A DNA stretch of 37,978 nucleotides, from contig SMOI01000078.1 of the NCBI GenBank assembly GCA_008000375.1, forward strand, positions 86,821-124,798, read 5' to 3'. Source of the DNA: Poteriospumella lacustris. Its lineage: Eukaryota; Sar; Chrysophyceae; Chromulinales; Dinobryaceae. The stretch's first letter is position 1. Every line of letters starts with the position of its first letter. Of the stretch, positions 1-8,739 are shown piece by piece. The notes beneath the pieces are model-generated. The model did no database searches. It saw only the letters and a list, made by a program, of their open reading frames with translations, and was not told where the DNA came from. The position numbers were made by a program, and so were the translations under genes.

Positions 1-2784
1 ATCTTCTTGGGTGCGCTCTTCTTGGGCATGCTCTACGGCTTGATTCAGTTAAGCAAAGCCTGGAAAATGTGAGTAGCAGTGCGATTTTCTTTTTCTTCCT
101 TCGGTGTCGCTCATTTTATTGTTTGCTTGGATACAATACAGTGCATTGATTGAAAGAGTCCTGCGAGCAGTTCGTCGTCGACGAAATACCAAGGATAATT
201 TCCGGAAGGACAATGGCTATTCATGGGATTATTTCATGGCCTTCAAAGTATACGATGAAGATGAAACAGTCTCGGATTATCAGCGAGAGTTCAGTTTGAC
301 GTACATTTTGGATCGGTTGACTGCCGGTGGGTTGGAAGTTCGTCTGTTTTATAGTCTGCAGCGCAAAGAGATCTTTTGCAAGATTCGTGCATCCTTGGAG
401 CGCTTACAACAACATGCCGATTTAGTGGATTTGCGCTTGGCATTAGATGCTCAAGAATTGGAGAAAGTGTGTCGAGCGGGCCGTGATGGACTGTGGGAGC
501 CATTGAAGCTGCCTGACGAGTCACCGATGACACATTACAAGCCATTCGAATACATTTATGCGAAATACGAGTTTGATTCGGAGAATCGTTGTACTGAAGA
601 TGATATGCTCCCGCTGTTCAAGAAGTGGCCACGTATCACGGCGGATAAACTGGAAGAAGAGATTCGACAAATCCAACAATCGTATTTCGGCAACACGGCC
701 TCCGTGAACACGGATCTCAATACGGTCAATTTGATTTCATTGGGAACATATACACCATCCACACCTTCGGGCAAAGCACCTGGTTCTCCGACCATGAATC
801 CCATCACTGATGGTGCTCTAGACCCCGAAAGTGTTGAAGCCGAACCGCGCCGATTGCAAGAATCCGCTTGTTTCCGTTCCGTGGATCGCATGAAGTTGAT
901 TCATATGATTATCAATTACGGTGGTCCCGGTGGTTGTGGATTGGATATCTATCAATTGATTAAAGATCAATGCGTCTTGGCATATGGCCCCCTCCACGAC
1001 ATGGTAGAACTACGTGACTTGGAATCGTTGTGGGTTACCTTCTTCGCGTGGCCGTGGGAGCAACCTTTCGACAAAGTGAAGAATTACTTCGGCGAAAAGA
1101 TTGGTTTGTATTTCTTGTGGTTAGGTACCTACACGGCCTGGCTGATTCCTGCGGCCATTGTGGGTTTCTTCATCTGGATCAACGTCGCGGTCGAAGGTAA
1201 GTTTGTGGGTCCAGTGTCCATCTCTCGACTGTGATAATAAGTGATCCTGATCGTGTTTTTGTTTTCCGTTTGCCGATAGACAACAACCCCAATGCGCCCG
1301 CCATTCCGTATTTCTGCGGTTTTATGGGCTTATGGTCGGCATTGTTCTTGGAGAATTGGAAACGAACCGAGAAGACGACGGCGATGAAATGGGGTATGGT
1401 AGGATACGAAGAAGAAGAACAGCCTCGTCCTCAATTCCAAGGCGAGAAACAACGTTCACCAGTCACGGGTAAGATGGAAGTGTTTTATCCACGCTTCCGT
1501 CGGTCCATTCGCGAAGCGTTTTCCCAGAGTGTCATCTCCGTCATGGTCTTGCTCGTCATTGGGGTGATCGGTTGTATCTTTGCCCTGCGCATTGCCCTTG
1601 CCAATGCGAATGTGACGGTCGGTGGCGTGGAAATCGCCTCGATTGTCGCCTCCATTTTGATTGCGATACAAATCCAAGTGCTCAACGGCGTCTTCTCCGA
1701 CATCGCGCTGCGCTTGAACAACCAAGAAAACCATCGTACCGACACCGAATACGAAGACGCCTTGATCGCCAAGACGTTTTTGTTCCAATTCGTCAATTCC
1801 TTCGCGTCCTTGTTCTACATCGCCTTCATCAAACCATTCATTCAAGATATCGATCCTTGCAATGGCACGTGTATGATGGAATTGCAACAAACCTTGGCGA
1901 CCATCTTCTTGACCCGCTTGGCCATCGGAAACCTGACAGAATTGGGTATTCCGCTCGTGAAAACGATTTTGGAGAATCGCAAACGCCATGATTCAGTCAA
2001 AGCCCACAAGACCCGTCAAGAATTGGAACGACAAACGTTTCAAGACGCGCTCAATGGTCAACAATCGTCGGAGAATGGGCCAGCGCAAAGCAAAGATGGT
2101 GTGGAGTTGTCGTACCGTGGTGGTGACGCGACTGAATCCTTGGGTGATACGAGCGGTATGGATCCCGCGTTGATTGCTGCGCGCCAGAAGTTTTTAGACG
2201 AAGGGAAATACGAAATGTCTGAGATTGAGAAGGCGTATGCGATGGAAGAGTACCACGTGATGTTGGGTCCGTTCGATGACTATGCGGAAATGGTGATTCA
2301 ATTCGGGTACACGACGATGTTCATCGCTGGTTTCCCCCTCGCGACCGTGATGTCGTTGATCAATAATTACGTGGAGATTCGTGTCGACGCGTGGAAGTTG
2401 TGTCACGTGTGTCGACGACCCGAGCCACGGTCCTGTGAGGACATCGGCACGTGGGGTACCATTTTGGAAGTGGTGTCGTATGCCTCGATTTTCGTCAATT
2501 CGGCGATTGTCGCCTTCACGACGACGATCGCGGTGAATTACACCTGGGCCCAACGCATTTGGATTTTCATCTTGATGGCGTCCGGTTTGTTTGCGATTCG
2601 GTTGACGATTGGTTGGTTGATTCCCGATATGCCCGTGGAAGTGGGTATTCAATTGGAACGACAAGAATACATCACTCGGAAAGTCTGCGACAACGTGGCG
2701 GACGATGACGACGAGAATCTCGGTAAAAACAATTTCATTGCCCCCGACTATCGTGTCTTGGCCACCGATGACGATCCGATGTAA
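1..2784 (+). CDS. Anoctamin/TMEM16 family protein, 5'-truncated by the window edge
   Basis: Exons read 1-68, 142-1196 and 1280-2784; introns are GTGAGT...ACAG and GTAAGT...ATAG and keep the frame. The family comprises Ca2+-activated phospholipid scramblases and chloride channels in plasma or internal membranes. Seen: a cytosolic anoctamin-dimerisation-like region (about 300-660), then about ten hydrophobic segments to the C terminus, including the family signature IPYFCGFMGLW after the second intron. Comparison with known Ca2+-site residues shows N and E in GNLTELGIPL (TM6), D and E in DDYAEMVIQF (TM7, first Glu replaced by Asp), and E and D in NNYVEIRVDAW (TM8), so Ca2+ binding is probably kept. 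Odd: the first partial exon codes a hydrophobic helix (IFLGALFLGMLYG) followed by an Arg-rich stretch before the dimerisation region. Scrambling versus channel activity cannot be told from sequence. The true start lies upstream of the window. Confidence 0.93.
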
Positions 2785-3137
2785 ACGACACAACGACGAC
2801 ACCGGCGAAGAAGCGACCGCATGCAGTAGTAGTGTAGTAGTATCTGTGGGGGTGGAAACGAGATTTTGTAGACTACTTGCGAGTGTTTTGCTCTGCTGTG
2901 TTGTGTTTTGAGGATATCGGACGGGGTGGGATGGGGAGTACTGTAATTATATTCGGATTATTACTCTTGATATGGTGTTTGATGGTCTTTTTTGTTGATG
3001 GTCATACAAAGACAGGTTGTGTGAACAACGCGTCGTTGGGGGGGGGGGGGGATGGACGTGTTCCTCATCCGTGAAACTGTACAGACTGCTGATGCTACTA
3101 CTGCCCAGTCAGGGCAGGAATGCTCGGTCTCGCCATA
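2785..3137. other. Intergenic stretch after the anoctamin gene
   Basis: No credible gene. It contains a run of 14 G at 3038-3051. From about 2915 it resembles the stretch after the DUF285 gene at 8560-8660 (shared AGTACTGTAA and ATTACTCTT words), so it forms the left part of a copied segment. Short ORFs here have no family resemblance. Confidence 0.6.
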
Positions 3138-3640
3138 TTACAAGTTCGAAAACCAGACACAAAAGAGGCCCACTCCCAGCAACGTCAACGCCAGACTCAA
3201 CAATCCCAAATCACGTCGTCCACGTACTTCTCGGAAATAGATCAATGACCACGTCATCGTGACCAAATTGGGACCCGCACTGATCAACGGGAACGTCACA
3301 CTGATCGGCAACGATTCCGCTGCCACAAACCAGGCAATGGCGCCAATACCCCACATGACACCGGGGGCAATATACACTCGTAATCCACCACCACCACCGC
3401 CGAAGGGTGCGCTGTTGTGTCGACTCCATAGCGACTCCATAGCACCGATAGCAGCAACAGGGCATACGACGTGTAACAGATACCGACGTAATGCGACACA
3501 ATCAATTCCCCCGCCGTGACTTGACCATCGCTTTGATCCACGAGGTGTTGAATCGGATTGAAATTCAGTCCAAACAAGGCTCCTGCTACCAGAGCTAGGG
3601 CAATCCCTTCTTCATAGGGTTGCAACTGTAGCCATTTGTG
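2915..3640 (+). repeat. Segmental duplication, partner at about 8560-9255
   Basis: This stretch matches about 8560-9255 in the same orientation: non-coding flank first, then the 3' half of the TMEM144-like gene on the minus strand. The coding part (3124-3640 against 8726-9255) is closely similar by eye, with small deletions; the flank is more diverged. Similarity stops at about 3640, exactly where a palindrome begins. The other copy continues into an intact gene, so this is the derived copy. Confidence 0.8.
3138..3640 (-). pseudogene. Truncated, frameshifted TMEM144-like transporter copy
   Basis: The minus strand codes pieces of the C-terminal half of the protein intact at 8740-10431: YEEGIALALVAGALFGLNF from 3618 downwards, and the same ending (FCVWFSNL then TAA) at 3138. 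The middle lies in three different frames. A deletion near 3395-3430 shortens the region matching SRYGSHTSDPTQPSSAV, and the stretch matching the AIASG segment is also shortened. The whole N-terminal half (TM1-5 and the long loop) is absent, with homology ending in the palindrome at 3641. No start codon or promoter is evident, so it is very probably a dead copy. Confidence 0.88.
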
Positions 3641-3728
3641 GGCCTAACAGGGGGCCCGCCCCGTGGTCCAGGCGAATAGACTCTTAGTCTATTCGGCTGG
3701 ACCACAGGGGCGGGCCTCCTGTGTTGGG
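3641..3728. repeat. Imperfect inverted repeat (about 43-nt arms, 3-nt loop)
   Basis: The left arm (3641-3682) and right arm (3686-3728) are reverse complements apart from a few mismatches and one indel; the centre reads AATAGACT-CTT-AGTCTATT. The element is GC-rich (GGGCCCGCCCC against GGGGCGGGCC) and could fold into a long hairpin. It directly abuts the break of the duplicated TMEM144-like segment. It may be a MITE-like element or a scar of a fold-back repair event. No target-site duplication was recognised. Confidence 0.8.
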
Positions 3729-3789
3729 CAAAACAGGCCGACTGACGACCGAAATGGTCGCCGACAGTAGGCCGACAGGGTCAGGCCTA

Positions 3790-3836
3790 TAGGTGACAAA
3801 CATGTGACAAACAAACATGTGACAAACATTGACGAC
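3790..3836 (+). repeat. Short direct repeats (TGACAAACA units)
   Basis: Three closely spaced copies of a unit around ATGTGACAAACA lie between the palindrome and the kinase gene. No function can be assigned. Confidence 0.55.
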
Positions 3837-3879
3837 ACGACTTTTCAGTTCAACATCCGCTGTCATAAGCAACATCCTT

Positions 3880-3958
3880 TTCATATCGAATCTCTTCGAT
3901 ATTCATGGAAAGCAACAACGTGGAAAGTGTTCCTATTACGTTATTTCATATCGAATCT
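3880..3958 (+). promoter_or_regulatory. Paired 14-bp direct repeat upstream of the kinase gene
   Basis: TTCATATCGAATCT occurs at 3880-3893 and 3945-3958, 65 bp apart. One copy lies before each of two possible in-frame start codons (ATG 3905 and ATG 3965). It may be a transcription-factor site or a small duplication; function is inferred only from position. Confidence 0.4.
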
Positions 3959-3964
3959 TGTAAA

Positions 3965-5592
3965 ATGTCTACTTCTGTCGCTGCTGCAACTGAACCTGGA
4001 CCATGTCCGTGTGGCCTTTCTAGAGAAGAAGTTAGAAATTTCTTGGCTCCAGTAACTGCTCTGTGTACCGCGTTAGGAGCGGATGGAAATCCTTGCAACA
4101 GACGATGGGCAGATCATCCCCGTGAAGGTAAGGAAAATTATAGGTAGGTACAATGCCCAATGAAATATGCTGATTTTTTCTTATCACGTTTCCACAAACC
4201 CAGAAGCGACGAAGAGGCGCCGCGTCGAAGAAGATTGCTCAAATGACACAATTCGGCAATTGTGTGTCCCCTTCGATGACGGAGTTTTGGACAACTTAGT
4301 GCTGTTGAAAGAGGCATTGACCTCGCGTTTGGAAGTGAAAATTCCATTCAGTGGGCCTGTCGATCCTGGCTCGGGATTGAGTGTCAATCAATGACGTGTT
4401 TACAAAGGCCGAGGACGACAAGGTAGCGGATTTCCTTGTCACCAGATTCAAAGCGTTTGAATTCCAATGCAAGTTTGTTGCGCAGTGCAGAAGCGAAGAA
4501 GCTGTTTTGACGTGCATTACGGCAATAACTGGCACGATGTGGGCACATATGGCCGGTGTTTTACCGCTCACCTCCGTATTTTCATTTTCTTATAACAAAA
4601 AGGACATGAGTGGTGCTACGGGTGGAGATGCAAGACCAGATGAGACCGACTATTTGAATAGCTTTTTGGTTTGCAAGAGTGAGCACCAGGTTGACCGTCT
4701 AACAGATGCGATCAACGATTTAACAAGCAAACTTACTGGTTACAACGTGGTCGACTACGGAACAAAAATCGTCCATTTACCGGTCATTGCCGTTGGTGGA
4801 ACATTGGTGGAGTTTGCGGTGATTGATGTCCGCAACAAAGATTATCATCAGGTGCGACGACTGGATATCGGTGACAATATTTGTCGAAGAGTGGATTGCT
4901 TCGTCATGGCGATCAATTTCTTCCGTTATTTTCGAACGATGGAGCAGTTTATTCCCAGCAATCCAACGCCGCTGTTTATCAAAGGAACCCAAAACGTCGA
5001 TTTCTATCTGGGTTACGTCAGGAAGAGGATTTCTGAGTCGCACACGTGTCCCGCTGAGTTGTACAATTTGCTGGGCACAGGTTCAGTTCCTTGCGCAGTT
5101 AAAGTGGAGAAACGAAAAAGTTTCCTAAAGATATCGCCAAGTGGAGTTCGGACTCCGGATCAAGCGAACGATTTCAGCTTAAAGGAAGTGAAGTCCGCAA
5201 TAAAGAGCGTGCTGACTTGCCTGAACTTTCTTCACTCGCGTGGCTTTGTGCATAGGGACATTCGATGGGCCAATCTTATTCGCCGGTACAGCTTTCGTGC
5301 CGATGGTTCGATCGCAAGCTCTCAGTTCCTTGTCATTGATTTCGAATTCGCCGATCGAGCGGGAGAGGAAATGCGGATTCACGATTACATTTTTGCTGCT
5401 GTTGTACCATTTGGAACACCATATCATTGTTGTCACGACTTGACATTGGTTGGGATACTGCTGAAGAAATGGGCGAACTACCATAGCATACAACTCGATC
5501 GCAGTGCGGAAAACTTCATCCGCATGGTCGAGGATCCAAAGTCTACCGCCTCCGCGGCACTTACGCAGGAGTGGTTACAAGAGGAGGAGTAA
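3965..5592 (+). CDS. Crinkler-type protein: Cys-rich header, degenerate REase-like domain, kinase domain
   Basis: Exon 1 (3965-4127) ends at a GTAAGG donor; exon 2 starts at 4204 after CCCAG. It codes a Cys-rich header (PGPCPCGLSREEV, DGNPCNRRWADHP), possibly zinc-binding. Exon 2 then reaches TGA at 4392-4394, while the rest of the protein is open from 4381 in another frame. A 49-nt intron at 4359-4407 (GTCGAT...AAAG) would restore a single frame of 500 residues; otherwise this is a frameshift. Next comes ARPDETDYLNSFLVCKSEHQ, resembling the PD...E-x-K region of Crinkler REase-like domains but with the E-x-K altered. The C-terminal kinase has AVKVEK (candidate ATP lysine), HRDIRWANLI (catalytic loop) and VIDFEFAD, the DFE form seen in Crinkler-type kinases instead of DFG. 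Crinklers were described as effectors in oomycetes and chytrids and also occur as endogenous genes in free-living protists. ATG 3905 is an alternative start. Confidence 0.7.
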
Positions 5593-6563
5593 CGTGTAGT
5601 CGACTTGTTCTGGGTCTCCTCTTGTTTGTCCCACTCGCACCCATTGACCAAATCTGACGATCGTTGCGATCCCACAACGAATGAAAAGCATGAACTACAC
5701 ACGACCCATACGCAATACTCTCACTGATGGCAGTTCCCAGACCCAATACAGGTAGAGTAACATACATCTGAGTAACATTTTAGTCATTCCTGACATAATT
5801 GCAGCCTTTCAACCCGCCGATACGTTGATTGCTTTTCGAGTTGTAATGATTATTGAGTGTGCCGAATAGCACCAAGAGTTCAGCCAACAAGACCACAAAA
5901 ACGAATGGGATAAGTCCTCGGCACCCTCTCGAGTGCATTGAAACAAAGCACACATCATGGCTTCCCGTGACGGAGCTTTCCAAAGAGAATGTATACAGGC
6001 AATTCTTTGTTGCCAAAGGCCACAACGGGACATGTTCCAATAGACATCGTCGTTAAAGGAGCGCAATTCCATCCTCGTTCTCAAAAATTCCTGGGTGGCG
6101 TCAAAGGCTTCGACAAACGACAGGTCTTCTGGGTCATCTTGTCCTTCTTCGACATCATCGGCAATTTCGATATCCTCATGCCGTCTCTTCACAAGATGTA
6201 ACAAGAAGAGGTGTGATTTTGTAGGACATTTGACACATGACAAGTGTTGGTCAACCACATTGCTTGGTCGGCTCGTGCGACCACAAGGACCTTCTTTCAT
6301 TTAGGACCTTCCTCTCCCAAATTTTTCAGTTTTAATGGCGAATCTGGTTATAGGATACCAAATATTACATAGGATAGGCCCTTAAACGAAAGAGTCCTCC
6401 ATCTCCCGATGATATCTATGAGTCTTCATTGACATCTGATCCTGCTTCTTTCCACAATTCATCGCGCTGCAATTTTTGGAATCCGACCAGAATAACCAGA
6501 GCAAAGCCTTTTCAACGAGACCTGCACAGCATTATCTTTTTGGATCACTCCCCGTCTTCGCTA
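5593..6563. other. Intergenic, with one weak minus-strand ORF
   Basis: No gene is well supported. The best candidate is a minus-strand ORF at 5809-6300 (163 codons), with a CVKC...H...H arrangement (Cx2Cx9Hx5H, loosely like a C2H2 or BED finger) followed by an acidic stretch (DDVEEGQDDPEDL). It shows no clear family match, and overlapping ORFs in other frames are as long, so it may be chance or a decayed transposase fragment. The rest is the leader and promoter side of the next gene. Confidence 0.3.
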
Positions 6564-8507
6564 ATGATGAATATCGAAGACGAAAATTCTTTCATACGAC
6601 TCACCGATAGTACGGTTCATGGGGCGGTGTCTGTGTGGTGTAATTATCGTCATCAAGCTCTGGCGATCTATGGGTCAATCGGCGATTGGGACGTGAGTGC
6701 GGTGACGAACATGTCGGGATTGTTTTCAGACCAGCCGCGATTCAATGACGACATCAGTAATTGGGACGTTAGAAATGTGACGAATATGTCTCATATGTTT
6801 CATCATGCAGGGTTGTTCAATCAGCCATTGGACACTTGGAATGTCTCCCACGTGACGAACATGTCGGGGATGTTTGGCGGTGCTTTATCGTTCGATCAAC
6901 CATTGGGCAGTTGGAATGTATCGCAGGTAGCGAACATGTCGGGGATGTTTGATAATGCGACGTCGTTCAATCAGCCATTGGATACTTGGAATGTGTCCCA
7001 CGTGACGGACATGTCGGGGATGTTTGGCGGTGCTGCACGGTTTGATCGATCGTTGGGCCATTGGGATGTATCGCAGGTAACGAACATGTCCGGGATGTTT
7101 CATAGCGCAATGGTGTTCAATCAGCCGTTGGATAGTTGGAATGTGTCCCACGTGACGGACCTGTCGGGGATGTTTTATAATGCGACGTCGTTCGATCAGC
7201 CATTGGGCAGTTGGGATGTATCGCGGGTAACGAACATGTCGGGAATGTTTCACGGTGCAATGTTATTCAACCAACCGTTGAGCCGTTGGGATGTATCGCG
7301 GGTAACCATTATGTCGGGGATGTTTCTCGGTGCAATGTTGTTCAGTCAGCCGTTAGATGATTGGGATATATCACCAGCGACGGACATTTCACGGATGTTT
7401 GATGATGTGTCACAGGCAACGCTGCAGTCCTTGGAGGATTGGACAGATATATCACAGTTGGCTACTCTGTCAGCAATGCAACTTAGTGCAATGAGTGTGT
7501 CGTCGCGGTCTATTCTTTCCAAACCAAGGAGCGTGCTATCATCACCTGTTTCCGAGCATAGTGACTTCAATACAGGCGATGGATTCCTTGAACCTCTTCA
7601 GACCCTGTTGCTTGGCCTGTATGAACGACTTAACCAAGACATATGCCGAGAGATTACAGGAATGCTTTGGCAACCGCTTACGGATGATACAATTCATGAC
7701 GCCGTGCGGTTGTGGTGTCGCAACAAGGATACTCAACGGACAATAAGCAGGCGGTACGGGTTGATCGAATATTGGGATGTCAGACAGGTGACGAACATGG
7801 ATCGACTGTTTTACAAAGTGTTCCAACCGATCGAAGACCTGTCCCAATGGGATGTAAGCAACGTACGATCGATGGCCGAGATGTTCTCGTATACCTCCTC
7901 GTTCAACGGGACGATCAGCAATTGGAACGTCCGCCAGGTGACCAACATGCGGGGCATGTTCGCTGGCTGCAGATTCTTCAATCAACCAATCGACCGTTGG
8001 GATGTGTCGAATGTACGATGTATGAGGCGGATGTTTGCACGCTGCGAACAATTCAATCAGGCGATCGGTGGCTGGTCAGTGGGGCACGTAGAGGACATGA
8101 GCGAGATGCTTCTGGGATGCAAAGCGTTCAACCAGCCATTGGGGACATGGGACGTATCGTCGGTGGTGGACATGCGGGGGATGTTTGCCGCGGCGGAAGT
8201 GTTCAACCAGGACGTGTCAAGATGGTCGGTGGGTCGGGTGCGTAATATGAGCGGTACGTGGTGGCAGGCGAAGTCATTTAACCGGCCGCTGTCGGAGTGG
8301 AACGTGTCACATGTGATAGCGATGGACGGTATGTTTGGCGAGGCGTCGTTGTTCAACCAGTCATTGACAGAGTGGGATTTACAAGAGGTGGTGACGTGTC
8401 GGGGGATGGTGCGGGGATCAGGGTTCAGGGGTTCGTTGCTGACGTGGGATGTAGACGTGTTGCTGAGTGCAACACAGATGTTTCATTACGATTTGCAGCG
8501 TGTCTGA
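6564..8507 (+). CDS. BspA-like/DUF285 repeat protein, copy 1 (647 aa)
   Basis: ATG 6564 is the first in-frame ATG; the frame is open further up without one. The protein is built of 25-residue DUF285 (BspA-type leucine-rich-like) units, typically FNQPLDSWNVSHVTDMSGMF plus about 5 residues. It has two blocks. Each opens with a cap: LTDSTVHGAVSVWC...YGSIGDWDVSAVTNM, and LTDDTIHDAVRLWC...YGLIEYWDVRQVTNM. Block 1 has about 10 units, most in an alternating A/B pattern (DTWNVSHVT then GSWNVSQV), suggesting expansion of a 150-bp dimer. A Ser-rich and helical linker (about 7440-7660) precedes block 2 of about 9 more diverged units. No signal peptide or membrane segment follows the chosen start, so it is probably intracellular. 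DUF285 proteins are usually thought to bind proteins; the partner is unknown. Confidence 0.85.
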   Translation: MMNIEDENSFIRLTDSTVHGAVSVWCNYRHQALAIYGSIGDWDVSAVTNMSGLFSDQPRFNDDISNWDVRNVTNMSHMFHHAGLFNQPLDTWNVSHVTNMSGMFGGALSFDQPLGSWNVSQVANMSGMFDNATSFNQPLDTWNVSHVTDMSGMFGGAARFDRSLGHWDVSQVTNMSGMFHSAMVFNQPLDSWNVSHVTDLSGMFYNATSFDQPLGSWDVSRVTNMSGMFHGAMLFNQPLSRWDVSRVTIMSGMFLGAMLFSQPLDDWDISPATDISRMFDDVSQATLQSLEDWTDISQLATLSAMQLSAMSVSSRSILSKPRSVLSSPVSEHSDFNTGDGFLEPLQTLLLGLYERLNQDICREITGMLWQPLTDDTIHDAVRLWCRNKDTQRTISRRYGLIEYWDVRQVTNMDRLFYKVFQPIEDLSQWDVSNVRSMAEMFSYTSSFNGTISNWNVRQVTNMRGMFAGCRFFNQPIDRWDVSNVRCMRRMFARCEQFNQAIGGWSVGHVEDMSEMLLGCKAFNQPLGTWDVSSVVDMRGMFAAAEVFNQDVSRWSVGRVRNMSGTWWQAKSFNRPLSEWNVSHVIAMDGMFGEASLFNQSLTEWDLQEVVTCRGMVRGSGFRGSLLTWDVDVLLSATQMFHYDLQRV

Positions 8508-8739
8508 GGTGAAACTCCAATGGGGAAATAGTCCTATATGTAATGCGGTATACGTGCGTTGTCTAGGGTGTCGGATGAGGAGAAGTACTGTAACTTATGA
8601 TGATGATCATTACTCTTTGAGTAGTGTGTTTTGATGGTGCATGCGCTTGTGCGCTGAAAGCGGTACAGTATGTCTGTACGTATTCCTTTGGTGGGACGAC
8701 AAACAGGGGGCTCATCGAGACTGTTCTCGGCCTCGTCAT
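8508..8739. other. Short intergenic region between convergent genes
   Basis: No gene seen. Its right part (from about 8560) has a diverged copy at about 2915-3120. It lies between the ends of copy 1 of the DUF285 family and the TMEM144-like gene and probably holds both 3' ends. Confidence 0.5.

Noticed and set aside
3965-4394. The Cys-rich header exons as a separate small gene ending at 4394.
   Set aside because: The downstream kinase frame starts within the same stretch, has no ATG of its own nearby, and a single small excision joins both in phase.
6564-8507. DUF285 proteins as bacterial contamination (the family is common in Mycoplasma and other bacteria).
   Set aside because: They are interleaved with intron-bearing eukaryotic genes, and DUF285 proteins are also known in several protists.
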